DNA from: JAAYJT01 sp037446395
GTDB taxonomy: Bacteria; Bacteroidota; Bacteroidia; Bacteroidales; JAAYJT01
DNA: 64,000 nt
Direction: 5' to 3'
NCBI GenBank assembly: GCA_037446395.1
Contig: JBBIIP010000008.1
Coordinates: forward strand, 41,133 to 105,132
The notes under the pieces: model-generated
Seen by the model: the letters and a program-made list of their open reading frames with translations, nothing else
Database searches by the model: none
What the model was told of the DNA's origin: nothing
Shown: in pieces, positions 7,647 through 17,876 of the stretch
Layout: each line of letters starts with the position of its first letter
How positions within the stretch are numbered: the first letter of the stretch is position 1
Position numbers and translations under genes: made by a program

Positions 7647-10600
7647 CTATTTGGTTACCACAACCTTTCGGGTGAATGTTTCACCTTCTTTTGTAACGAA
7701 CTGGATAAGGTATGCACCGTTATTGAGGTTCTTAACATCAAGGGTGTAAGTGCCTGCGGTCTTGATATCCTGTTCTGTCATCACCTGGCCAAGATAATTG
7801 ATCATACGGATATTGCGGATATTATCGCCCATCTGAATGTTCAAAATATTGCTGGCCGGCACCGGGTAGATCAACACTGATTCGGCAAGGGGATCATCAA
7901 TACCCACACCAACACCGGTCACACCAAGTGTGAAGTTTACATTGGTGGGCGATGTGGGAGCATTGCTGGTTATCCTTAAAGTAGAAGTATAGGTTCCCGG
8001 AGTTAATCCAGCCGTGTTGATTGTAGCTGTCAGGTTGGTGTTAGCACCGGCTGCCACACTGCCCGATGGAGGGGCAACAGATAACCAGCCCAATTGGCCA
8101 ATCACTCTCACATTGTCGATGAAAATGGCTGCACCATCGAGGTTATTGTCAGCCACAACTTCCCTAAAGCCGAGATGTACTTGGGTGCCTGGTGCAACAA
8201 GGCCGCCCAGGTTATATGTTCTCAACTCCCATTCCTGTGTGCTAGTGGCGGTGAAGGCTATTTCGCCCACCATGATTGTATAAGCAGCAGGGGAATTTTG
8301 AACGCCGGTAGATAGCTTAATCTCGAGTTTGTCAACATATGCTGAATAACGGCGAACATGGAAAGTGAGCACACTGTTTGCAGATACCGTAAACCGTGGA
8401 GTGGTAAGCCATTGATCGTTGCTGGCTGCGCCTCCGGTGTTCCAGGTGCAGAAAGTCATTTTGGTACCTCCATCAGGTGCTGCTGTGGCTGTGCCTCCTG
8501 TCCATCCTGGAATTGGAGTTGTTCCAGCCGTGATTGATGTCCAGCCTGTGCCACCATCAGGATTCATTTTCAGCCAACCGGTAGGCGGGAAAGTCGCACC
8601 TTCAAAGCCTTCGTTTAGGATTACTGTAGGTACGCCTCCATAAATTACCGAAGTAGAATAATTCAGTATGCCAAGACCCGGGTTACTGACATTAATGGTT
8701 CTGGTGGTAGTTTGATTCTGAGGTAGGGCAATAGTAAACGAAGTGGGGCTTACGGTAATTCCCGGAACTCTTGGTGTTAACCCTACATTTAAAGTCAGGG
8801 TTTGGTTCCAGACTACGGTTAGAGGCACCACGAGATCATCATAGCCTGCAGCACTAAACCTGATGTTATAGGGCCCTTCGAAGGCAATAAGCATATAGGT
8901 TCCATTGGCAAGCGAGGTGGTTGAGAATGTTCCTGCGGTAACAGTGGCACCAGCGATGGCTACGTTTGATACATTGTTGTAGATAACACCTTGTACAAAT
9001 CCGGGGCCTGGCGCAACCACAACACTGATCGGTCCTTCATGAGGTGATTCGACAAGGTTGGCACCCATTTGGTAAAGGGCTGTAACAGTATAGGTATAGG
9101 TTCCGGCAACGAGTGGTTGATCTGTATAGGTGAAGGTATTGCTGGCCGTTGATCCGATTTTGAGGCCTCCACGATATACATTGAAACCATTGGTTGCTAC
9201 GGGTGGGCTACCGGCAATGCCATTAATAATAAACGGTACTCCCTGAGGAGTAAGAGTACCACCGTCATTCAAGGCTGCCCATCCTGTTGAGGTTCTCTGA
9301 AGAGCGTTTCCGGTGGTGGTTTGGCCAACAATTGTAATTGGAGGAACCCATGGGCCTGATGCAAGCGATCCAGTCAACGTATATTCAATCCAGTAGGTGC
9401 CAGCTGGTAGTACCAAGCCAGGGGTTGAGCAAACTACCCTCATTATCGGCCTGGTCACATCTGTCATGGTTGTATTGGAAACCCTGTAAATATTGCTCCA
9501 GTTGGTCGAAGTCATGCGGTTGGTTGTTAGATCGCCCCAGATAACTGTACCTGTGGTACTTGGATTTCCGTTATAAATTCTGAGAAATGCACCTGTGATT
9601 GTTGAGGTGGTGGTTGATCCGGTCTGATAGCTGAAAAGTTCAACATTTTCAACATTCCAGTTGCCTGTAACAGTAAAGTCATCTGCCACACTGTTGCCTG
9701 CGGTCTGCTGAGCGCCGGCCCCAAGGGTTGTCATTGACAGGTTGCCTTGGAGTACACTAAGGTGTGATCCACCAGGTCCTGCTCCGGAATTCGTAATTAG
9801 CGGCCCGTTATTGAACAATACCGCTTGAGTTTCCGGGAGAGGTTGTACACCACCTGGGATGTATGCAAAATCAGCAATGCCTTTAACATTGGTATTTTCT
9901 TTCGCAGATTGGGCAATCAAAACAGGTAATGGGTTTTGATTAGCTCCTGGTAGCGGGAACGGGAAGGTAACTGCTTCGGTACTAACGCATGTTCCAGGAG
10001 CCTGCCAGTTCAGCCTCACGGCATGGCCAATATCGGCACCGGTCAGGTTACAAGGTTTGAATAGATACAGAGATGTGAACTGATGTGTTATCCTGGCCGA
10101 AACACCACTCTGATAAACTGCTTCAACCCCGGCAAGATATGATTGTCCATAAGTTACTTCACGTGGGTTGTAAGTAAAAGTCGTAGAGGTGGTGGTACCT
10201 TTCAACACACCATCCAGATATACGCGGTATCCGGTAACACTTCTTGTGCCGGTAGAGCCACGACTGATCTTAATGTTATCAATGGCCCAGTACCAAGCCC
10301 AGACACTGTTGTCGAAATAGCGGAAGCGTACCTGGAATTGTGCGTTCTTGTGAGCGGTCAGATCAATAATTCTCTTATCAGGTGCAGTCCATGAGCCCGC
10401 AGTTGCAGTTTGTTCTAACACCGTGATCCATGCTGTTCCGTTAAATACTTCAACCCTTCCGAATGAGCCTGTTCCAAGGTGACGGTAGTATTGATCGAAC
10501 TCGAGAACAACTGAAGGTTGGGTAGCACAATTGATCACCGGTGAGGTAAGGTATTCATCAAGTGTTATAGTTCCACTTCCTGCTGCATCGCTGTTTGCAA

Positions 10601-13600
10601 TGACAAAAGGTGTGCCGTTTAGCGAGCTACCGCCAAGGTCGGGAATCACCTGCCATTTGAACAAAGGTGCATTTCCATTGCTGGTTACAGTCCATCCGGT
10701 GGGAATCTGGCCATTATTAAAGTTTGCAATCACTTCTGGGAATGGAGGTGATGCCTGGTTCCAGGTGGCCACAAGTGTAATCGGATTTACAACCAGATTA
10801 GACGGCGGGAATGTTGTTTCCAACAGGTTGACATTGATCGTCATGGTGTTTGTCATAATGCTAACCTGGGCAGTATGTGGGTTATAAAAGTCGAGCAATA
10901 CATTCAACGTATAAGCTCCTTTCACAACGGCCGGGAAGTTAACGACTCCGTTGGCGCCTGCAACAGCCGTGTAGTTATACTGCGAGAGGGCATTATTTGT
11001 AAGGGTTACTCTGGTCCCTGCCGGGCTTGCTACCGGATCGCTTAATGTGATTCGGACTGTTACGTTGCTTAAGTAATTCTTTCTTAGGATATTCGATATC
11101 ACGGCTCCTGAAACAGAACCTCCTACATATCTGGCTTTCACAGCCCAGCGATATGAATTATCGGATAAAGTCAACCAGGCATTATCAACAAAAACAGGAT
11201 TTGTAGGATTGCCGATCATGGTCCATGAGGCTTCATTGCTTTCTTGGCCTTCAAGCAAACGAAAAACTGTATATCCGAGGAGATTTCTGAATTGATCGCC
11301 ACTGCCTTCAACCGGCATATAAGTAGCGTCTCCAACCCATCCTTCCACAGAAATTGGGTCATTTTGGAATATCAAGCCTGGTTGAGGTTTTTCGTAACCA
11401 ATAAAATAGGAATTAAGTGCCATTCCTGGCATTCCTCCTGGAGATTGAACAACTGCACGGATCATGAAATCGTTGGTGCCTGCAACAGCCCATGCGCCAC
11501 CACCTGTAACGAGCCTGCTGTAGCTGCGCATTACCGGATTGGTTTGATTTATTGCGATTGGAGCACAATTCGGGAAGTTACCTCCCTGAATCATCGCCAG
11601 ATAGAAATCGCCACTCGGAAGGGTGATGTTCAATGGAGCCAGATTGAAGTTGACCCAGCCAGTTGCAGTAGGAGTGACGGTTGTCACACCCAATTGAGTG
11701 CCCGGGAAGCCATTGGGGCCATCATCGTCAAACACAGCCATCTGGAACGGTACGAGTACATTACCATTTGGCGGGAAAGTGCCATTGCCGATATTCACTG
11801 AACCGCGCAAAATATTCACCGGATAACTGGCAGGAGTAAACCGAAGCGCATTCATATTGCCAGCCAGCTGCCATGCCACATGATTTTCGGCTGTACCATC
11901 ATCATAGATGATCTCGTAAGCACCATTCGGCAATCCCCAGTTGAGATTTACAGCGGTTTGCGAAGGATTCAATACTGCCATCATTGCACCAGGAACAACC
12001 GCTTCTTTAACAAGCGCAACATTCTCGGTAATGGTTTGGTTGGCAAGTATGGTAATTTGCCTTGTAACCGATGCATAACCGGGTTTATGTACGGTTAGCG
12101 GATAAGTGCCAATTTGTATATCATTGAAAGCAAAGGCACCATTGGCAAGGGTAACAATCGTTTGGTTATTGAGTATTACCTGGGCACCCAATATTGGGTT
12201 ATTTGAAGATGCATCTCTCACGATACCCTGGACATTTCCGTAGGCAAGCTGGAAGATCAGGTTGGTGTTCGGATGCCAGTCAGATAGCTGTGAGGCAGCT
12301 GGAGTGGGAGGCGTCAACGGATTATAAACAGTTGCATCTGCGCTCACATTGCGCGACCTTCCCGGCCGGTTTGTTGTTTGAGTACCGAAAAACTTATCAT
12401 TCGAGTTAAAATACACATCCTCCCATACACGGTTGGTATATACAACAAGGTTGCCTCCGGTGTAAAGGAATGGCGTGGTGAACGGGATATAAATTGAATT
12501 AGTCCCACTCGGGAAATTCACTTTGCCATCATAAACCAGGGTCAATGAAGCGGGTGCAACCCAACCACCGGATAAGTCATTCCAGGTAGTGGTGCCCACC
12601 CAGATTTTCACATCTTTATTGGGCAGATTTGTTGTGAAGCTGTTGAAATAGGTTATTCCTTTAAGGAAACCGCCAACATTTCCGATTTCTTCGGCAAAAT
12701 AAATGGATTGCACCAGGCTGTTTTTGTAATAGAAGTCAAATGGTATCCTTATGGCAGGTAAAGTTGTGCCTGTTCCAATTGTGACTGCTACAGTTCCAAC
12801 CGGAAATACTTCTACATTCAGGTTGGGAGAGGTATTGTTGGCTGTATTTGCATCTCCTTCAAGTGTTACCACACCATAAAGGAAAGTATTCGTAGCGGTT
12901 GCAGGAGTCCAGGCAAAGCTGAAATCAATTTCCTGATTAGGGTTAATGGCCACACCTGGTTTGGTGCCAATGAGCACCCCTCCTTGCCTGAATAAGGAAA
13001 CTGTATAGGTGGTTTGAGCTGCCAAACCAAGATTATTAACTGTAACGATGTAGTTTGTTGCTGTTCCGGCCGTAGGTGTGATGCTTCCTGTGACCTTTGT
13101 TGCGGCAAGATCTTTTTGATAGCGGGGATCAACTCTTACATCGTCCAGGTACCATCCATGGGCATTGTCGCCCTGGTAGTGGAAAGCTATCCAAACATTT
13201 TGGCCTGCAAACGCAGTCAGGTCAACAACACTTTTTACCCATGCTGCAGTAACCGATGAGGTTGTCCATACCTGAGTGTAATTGCCAACAGCCGGGCTTG
13301 CAGCGGTAGTGCTTACCCATACACTGTTATTTCCATAATAAGTTGGAAATGTATTATATGACCAGAACGATAGTTCGATGTTGGTGGCAGCAGGAAGTGC
13401 AACCAGTCTCGAAATCAACCAACCTTTTTGATAAGCCCCTGCAGCGCCATAATTATGGAATGCTGACCTGGTTCCGCCCGGGGTATTGTTATAGGCTGTA
13501 GAGCTAACCCAAATGGGGGTTGCACCATCGGCATCAAACACAGTCCAACCAGTTGGTGGGAAAGTTGTACTCTCAAATGATTCAGCCAGTGGGAAGATGC

Positions 13601-16600
13601 CTACTGAAACTGTGATTTCGATGGGGTTTGATTCACCTGGATTTGGTGCACCATATACAGCCGTAACACCATAGGTATATGTATCTGGGGCTACAGGCGC
13701 GTCACTATAAGTAACAGCTGAGATATTATTTGCAATTTTGACTCCGTTGCGATATACGTTGTACGCAACATTGTAACTTGTTCCGTCAACCAGGAAGGGT
13801 AATCCTTGCTGGGTAAGGGAGCCACCGTCGTTCAAGTTAGCCCATGTGGAGGTAGAATTATTAAATTGTTTGGCATTTCCGGTTGTGGCTTGTCCGTTGA
13901 TGGTAATCGGCACTACCCAAGGTCCTGATGCCACGGTTCCGGTTAGCCCGTAATCTACCCAATAGGTACCTGGTGCTAGCACGAGGCCTGGGGTTGAACA
14001 TACAACCTGCATAATCGGACGTGTAGTACCAACTGAAGTTGAGGAATAGCGATATGCGCCAGTCCAACTGGTTGCAGTCATCCTGTTCACTGCCAGGGTT
14101 CCCCATACCACCTGAGAGCCCGCCACAGTGGGGTCGCCATCCCATATCTGTAGATAACCACCAGTGAAGGTTGAAGTGATTGTTGATCCTGTTTGATATC
14201 CATAAAATGTAAAACTCTGGACACTCCAGGTGCTTGTAACCACAAAATCGTCGGCTACCCTAAAACCTGGATATGCAGCACTTGAGCCAAGTGTAGTCAT
14301 TGCAAGAGCGCTTTGCAAAACACTTCCATCAGAACCGCTTGGTCCCTGACCGGGAGCGTTGATGAATGGACCGTTGTTGTAGAGCAATGCACGTGTGCCC
14401 AAATTTTTGCTTCCATGCGGGGTAACTACATTAATTCCCCCGGCCGGAGCAAAGTCTGCTGCAGGTCCGGCATACTTGCTGAGTGTGGGTGCTGTAGTAT
14501 TCGCAACGGGTATATCTGTCGTGCTTTCCGGACCACCTGATGGCAAGAGGGGTGGCTGCCAATTCAGGCGTACTCCACTTGGAATTGTTGCAGCCGTAAG
14601 GTTGCGTGGCGCAGGAGGAGCCACCATGGCGGTTCCGCTGAGTGCTATCTGATGTGTTCCCAAACTTGTTGTCATCACTACAGTGGCTGTTTTGCCACCT
14701 GCGCTCGTAGGCCTTAGGGCAACATTAAAAGTTCTTGATACAGAACCGGGAAGTGTCAGTGGGTAGGTATTTGCATCGGTCAAAATAAATTCGGCTGCAT
14801 TCGGGCCGGTGGTTGCAACACTGGTTACAGTTAATGGTGTCCCCCCTGTGTTGCTCATGATTACTGTTTGAGCAGGAGAAGTAGCACCGATGTTCACTGT
14901 GCCAAAGCTAAGCGAGGAGGGACTAAAATTAAATACGGCAGGAGCGCCGGCTAAACCAAAGGCGAAGAACTCTCCTCGGGTGGCAAGTGGTGAGATAGGA
15001 CCCGGGGCTGCTGTGGCTGTTGTGTAGGTATAATATGTGTTTGTAACAATTGAGCCCGTTCCGGTGCTGACTGATCTTTCGGCCCATGGCCCGGTAAGGC
15101 TGGTTGCTTGGGCAACCCTGATCTGGGAAAGATCGCCGGTGAGGCCATCGCTGTTGCCAAATGTGTAATTGTTTGCGCGAATGGCAATGGTTGCAACTGC
15201 AGGCAAATCAGTGGTTCCAATCCTCTCAACACGATAGGCTCGGGTTCCCATAATGTTTGAGAGCGGACTTGTTGCAGTTCCGCTGGGTGCCGCAACGATG
15301 CTTACCCTTAAAGCTACGCTGGCCCAATCGGCAGTAGAGGCAAATGTTACGGTTTTCAGAACATTCGAGTTTGGTGTTGCTCCATTAAACCCTGTGCCAA
15401 CACCCAGTGCGAAGTTGCGGGCGGTTGTTCCTGTTGCCGGAAAGTTGATGCGCATAGGCCCGGCAACGTAAGAACCGTGTGTGGTAGGGGGTGTCAATAT
15501 ACTTGGGGCTGTGCCGGCTGGTCCGGCAATAAATGAACTCAATGTTAGGATATTTGTAGTTGAGGTAATTAAAACTCCCCTGGTGAGCGTAAGCGCCCCG
15601 GTGGTTGCAGTTCCAACATCTACTGGTACGTTTAACTGAACATTGTCGTGCGTACTCATAAGAAAAGTACCACCCACAATCCCAACGCCTGCCACAATCG
15701 GAAAATCATGACCTGTTGTAATGGTTGTTTTAGTAGCAGGGGCCAGGTTGGCTGTGATATAATTCACTGTTCGGGTGATCCCGGCAGTCCAGATGGGGGC
15801 TTGTGTAAGGAAGCCAATTGAGGTGCGTTCAACGGTTTGTGTCGTAACAGCAATATTTCCTACTGTGAGGTTGCCATTTGGGTTAACCGGACCATTGTAT
15901 AACCCTACAACGTTTCTGACTTCAACGGGGGCGTTATAGGTAACACCTCCTGAATTGACATGCCATGTGTTTGAAATAAAGGTGCTTATAGATCCTGTTC
16001 CGCTATAGGTGGCGGGTGCTCCTCCAACCCATACAAGGTTACCGGCTCCGATGCTGAAATTAATTGTTCCATTGTTGATGAGGCTGCCTCCAATCATGGT
16101 GCGTTTTCCTGTTGTGCCGCTGAAGGAATTATAAACCCCACCGGCGTTGATTGTGAGATCCCCGTAGATATGGTTAAATTGTGTGGTTGTAGTGCCATAT
16201 TGGAATGTTCCATTCACTGTCACATTCTGGCATCTGGCAATGTTTACGTTCGAGTTGACAGTATGGCCGGCGGCTATAACAACATGATTGTTGGCATTCG
16301 GAACCACTCCACCCACCCAGGTGGCTGCATCGCTCCAGTTGCCCGATGCTGCGGATGTGATGGTTGTGGGAGTAAACTCTTCAACAGAAAAATCATCAAG
16401 ATATATGTCGTTTGTGCCCCAGGTATTTGTCACTTCAATGCCAAACTTGGCTGTTGCTGTTCTAAATTCACTCGGAATTAATACATTGATACGCTGCCAG
16501 GGGGTAGTTGTTGCCATTGTTCCGGTAACATCTGAATTGGGATGGGCAAGCATAATCGCCTTCCAGGTTGTACCGCCATCTGCTGAAGCCATTACCCTGA

Positions 16601-17186
16601 CGTTTAGGTTTGAGGAGGCAGCTGCATAAAAATAGAAGAAACGAACATACGGAGTTGTGGATGTGGCTAAATTGATGACCGGTGATTCCACCCTGCGCCA
16701 ACCCAACCATGAAGCTGTTGATCCAAAATATGAGTCTTCCATGTATAAAACACCGTTGCCCGATACGGCACCTGTGGGTTTAATCCCTGTGCCATATCCT
16801 GGTATTGCCCATGCGGTTCCTGTCCAGGTATTTTGCTGCCAGTCTTTTTCTCCATCCACCCCATTGGCCGTAGGTGCTCCGGTTCCAATTTGAACGAACC
16901 GTGCTTGGGTCCAGCCTGCGGGAGCTGCCGGAGTTCCGGTAAATGGAGCGTCAAAATTCTGGTTGTGGTAAATGTTTCTATTGCCTTTGGGCTCGTTTGC
17001 GTTTTGTATGTTGGGAATAACAATACGGGCCAACTCTTGTGCACTCAGCTTGGGTGCGGCTGGTTGTACTTTTTTAACAGTTTCTGTGCTTTGGTCAAGT
17101 ACTGACTCAGCGAAGATACCGCTATTTTGCCCATAAGTCCACAGAATAGAACATGTGGCCATAACAATCAGTAAAACTTTTTTCAT
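7647..17186 (-). CDS. Giant multidomain T9SS type A secreted surface protein
   Basis: 3179 residues with a signal peptide (MKKVLLIVMATCSILWTYGQ). Approximate modules in order: a concanavalin/MAM-like sandwich at 65-265; a G8-like beta-helix segment ('GNWSDAATWVGGVVPNANNHVVI') at 280-400; an ASPM/SPD-2/Hydin-like 'FSPSSLSFGTVNIGATSP' domain at 755-850; an unnamed module containing 'VADDF' at 930-1140, repeated at 2450-2660; choice-of-anchor J/cleaved-adhesin domains near 1199, 2149 and 2854; a CARDB-like domain near 1370; and carboxypeptidase-regulatory domains near 1649 and 2729. Fibronectin III-like linkers lie between them. The last 75 residues ('VLIYPVPASNILNIQ', 'NLNNGAYLIQF', 'RKVVVTK') are a type A sorting domain. 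I see no protease or glycosidase active site, so an adhesin or matrix role is inferred. A long solitary gene with a terminator. Confidence 0.9.
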   Translation of the reverse strand: MKKVLLIVMATCSILWTYGQNSGIFAESVLDQSTETVKKVQPAAPKLSAQELARIVIPNIQNANEPKGNRNIYHNQNFDAPFTGTPAAPAGWTQARFVQIGTGAPTANGVDGEKDWQQNTWTGTAWAIPGYGTGIKPTGAVSGNGVLYMEDSYFGSTASWLGWRRVESPVINLATSTTPYVRFFYFYAAASSNLNVRVMASADGGTTWKAIMLAHPNSDVTGTMATTTPWQRINVLIPSEFRTATAKFGIEVTNTWGTNDIYLDDFSVEEFTPTTITSAASGNWSDAATWVGGVVPNANNHVVIAAGHTVNSNVNIARCQNVTVNGTFQYGTTTTQFNHIYGDLTINAGGVYNSFSGTTGKRTMIGGSLINNGTINFSIGAGNLVWVGGAPATYSGTGSISTFISNTWHVNSGGVTYNAPVEVRNVVGLYNGPVNPNGNLTVGNIAVTTQTVERTSIGFLTQAPIWTAGITRTVNYITANLAPATKTTITTGHDFPIVAGVGIVGGTFLMSTHDNVQLNVPVDVGTATTGALTLTRGVLITSTTNILTLSSFIAGPAGTAPSILTPPTTHGSYVAGPMRINFPATGTTARNFALGVGTGFNGATPNSNVLKTVTFASTADWASVALRVSIVAAPSGTATSPLSNIMGTRAYRVERIGTTDLPAVATIAIRANNYTFGNSDGLTGDLSQIRVAQATSLTGPWAERSVSTGTGSIVTNTYYTYTTATAAPGPISPLATRGEFFAFGLAGAPAVFNFSPSSLSFGTVNIGATSPAQTVIMSNTGGTPLTVTSVATTGPNAAEFILTDANTYPLTLPGSVSRTFNVALRPTSAGGKTATVVMTTSLGTHQIALSGTAMVAPPAPRNLTAATIPSGVRLNWQPPLLPSGGPESTTDIPVANTTAPTLSKYAGPAADFAPAGGINVVTPHGSKNLGTRALLYNNGPFINAPGQGPSGSDGSVLQSALAMTTLGSSAAYPGFRVADDFVVTSTWSVQSFTFYGYQTGSTITSTFTGGYLQIWDGDPTVAGSQVVWGTLAVNRMTATSWTGAYRYSSTSVGTTRPIMQVVCSTPGLVLAPGTYWVDYGLTGTVASGPWVVPITINGQATTGNAKQFNNSTSTWANLNDGGSLTQQGLPFLVDGTSYNVAYNVYRNGVKIANNISAVTYSDAPVAPDTYTYGVTAVYGAPNPGESNPIEITVSVGIFPLAESFESTTFPPTGWTVFDADGATPIWVSSTAYNNTPGGTRSAFHNYGAAGAYQKGWLISRLVALPAATNIELSFWSYNTFPTYYGNNSVWVSTTAASPAVGNYTQVWTTSSVTAAWVKSVVDLTAFAGQNVWIAFHYQGDNAHGWYLDDVRVDPRYQKDLAATKVTGSITPTAGTATNYIVTVNNLGLAAQTTYTVSLFRQGGVLIGTKPGVAINPNQEIDFSFAWTPATATNTFLYGVVTLEGDANTANNTSPNLNVEVFPVGTVAVTIGTGTTLPAIRIPFDFYYKNSLVQSIYFAEEIGNVGGFLKGITYFNSFTTNLPNKDVKIWVGTTTWNDLSGGWVAPASLTLVYDGKVNFPSGTNSIYIPFTTPFLYTGGNLVVYTNRVWEDVYFNSNDKFFGTQTTNRPGRSRNVSADATVYNPLTPPTPAASQLSDWHPNTNLIFQLAYGNVQGIVRDASSNNPILGAQVILNNQTIVTLANGAFAFNDIQIGTYPLTVHKPGYASVTRQITILANQTITENVALVKEAVVPGAMMAVLNPSQTAVNLNWGLPNGAYEIIYDDGTAENHVAWQLAGNMNALRFTPASYPVNILRGSVNIGNGTFPPNGNVLVPFQMAVFDDDGPNGFPGTQLGVTTVTPTATGWVNFNLAPLNITLPSGDFYLAMIQGGNFPNCAPIAINQTNPVMRSYSRLVTGGGAWAVAGTNDFMIRAVVQSPGGMPGMALNSYFIGYEKPQPGLIFQNDPISVEGWVGDATYMPVEGSGDQFRNLLGYTVFRLLEGQESNEASWTMIGNPTNPVFVDNAWLTLSDNSYRWAVKARYVGGSVSGAVISNILRKNYLSNVTVRITLSDPVASPAGTRVTLTNNALSQYNYTAVAGANGVVNFPAVVKGAYTLNVLLDFYNPHTAQVSIMTNTMTINVNLLETTFPPSNLVVNPITLVATWNQASPPFPEVIANFNNGQIPTGWTVTSNGNAPLFKWQVIPDLGGSSLNGTPFVIANSDAAGSGTITLDEYLTSPVINCATQPSVVLEFDQYYRHLGTGSFGRVEVFNGTAWITVLEQTATAGSWTAPDKRIIDLTAHKNAQFQVRFRYFDNSVWAWYWAIDNIKISRGSTGTRSVTGYRVYLDGVLKGTTTSTTFTYNPREVTYGQSYLAGVEAVYQSGVSARITHQFTSLYLFKPCNLTGADIGHAVRLNWQAPGTCVSTEAVTFPFPLPGANQNPLPVLIAQSAKENTNVKGIADFAYIPGGVQPLPETQAVLFNNGPLITNSGAGPGGSHLSVLQGNLSMTTLGAGAQQTAGNSVADDFTVTGNWNVENVELFSYQTGSTTTSTITGAFLRIYNGNPSTTGTVIWGDLTTNRMTSTNWSNIYRVSNTTMTDVTRPIMRVVCSTPGLVLPAGTYWIEYTLTGSLASGPWVPPITIVGQTTTGNALQRTSTGWAALNDGGTLTPQGVPFIINGIAGSPPVATNGFNVYRGGLKIGSTASNTFTYTDQPLVAGTYTYTVTALYQMGANLVESPHEGPISVVVAPGPGFVQGVIYNNVSNVAIAGATVTAGTFSTTSLANGTYMLIAFEGPYNIRFSAAGYDDLVVPLTVVWNQTLTLNVGLTPRVPGITVSPTSFTIALPQNQTTTRTINVSNPGLGILNYSTSVIYGGVPTVILNEGFEGATFPPTGWLKMNPDGGTGWTSITAGTTPIPGWTGGTATAAPDGGTKMTFCTWNTGGAASNDQWLTTPRFTVSANSVLTFHVRRYSAYVDKLEIKLSTGVQNSPAAYTIMVGEIAFTATSTQEWELRTYNLGGLVAPGTQVHLGFREVVADNNLDGAAIFIDNVRVIGQLGWLSVAPPSGSVAAGANTNLTATINTAGLTPGTYTSTLRITSNAPTSPTNVNFTLGVTGVGVGIDDPLAESVLIYPVPASNILNIQMGDNIRNIRMINYLGQVMTEQDIKTAGTYTLDVKNLNNGAYLIQFVTKEGETFTRKVVVTK

Positions 17187-17876
17187 AATTTTTAGGTTTT
17201 TGTGAATTAATTAAGGGTTTACGCAAATTTTAGTTTTTATATTGATTTGATAAGAGCATGTATGTTTAAAATATTTCAAGAGGCTAAAATAGATAAAAAG
17301 ATAAAAAGAAGTGAATTCATCAAATTATTCTTTCTATTTAATATATTTTGACCTTGTCGAGTGTATTCTCATTTTCAATAATTCGATGAGATCACAGCCC
17401 ATGTCTCACTTTTTCAAATGATTATAGAATATCACCTTTGGTTCTATGCAGCTATTCATGACTTCGCTTTGAACACTGTTTTCAGTAAAAAGGATCATAA
17501 ATTTGTGACTAGTTATTTCCAAAGATTCTAAAATTCTCCATGTTTTGGGACATATGCAAACATTTCAGGTGAAATTGATCCGACAATAAAATTTTAAGGT
17601 GTTCAAAAAATACCCCTTGGTTTTATCAGGGAAGGTTTGTCAATTTTTATAAAAGATTCCAAAAAACATGGGCAGATCTGACTTTCTAACTGTTGGTCAA
17701 AATATTATAAAATAAAAACAGCAGGGCCAGCCAAAATTAGCAGAATGTATTTTTTTGCTCCATTTATTATCGGTTTGGTTAATAATCGTTTTTTAAAATC
17801 CACCTTCGGTTTTTACACTATGCAAATATACTGCAAGATTCTTGCAAAAATAAAAATTGTTCAAAAATAATATCTG
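17187..17876. other. AT-rich 690-bp intergenic region
   Basis: No convincing gene is seen. Near the giant gene, 17224-17232 gives TAAAATTTG on the minus strand, a near match to the -7 box and its likely promoter. At the far end, 17823-17830 reads TATATTTG on the minus strand, followed upstream by a 15-bp palindrome at 17832-17846. That box is over 600 bases from the next gene, so it may start a small RNA or a long leader. No tRNA, rRNA or known riboswitch was recognised. Confidence 0.5.
17823..17846 (-). promoter_or_regulatory. Orphan -7 box next to a 15-bp palindrome
   Basis: TATATTTG (17823-17830, minus strand) is an exact TAnnTTTG match. Immediately upstream lies TGCAAGATTCTTGCA (17832-17846), a perfect 15-bp palindrome with a single central base, which could be an operator. 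No gene starts within 600 bases downstream. Confidence 0.3.

Noticed and set aside
11244..11801. 185-codon plus-strand frame inside the giant gene
   Set aside because: Antisense to a well-supported T9SS protein; no start context or domain.
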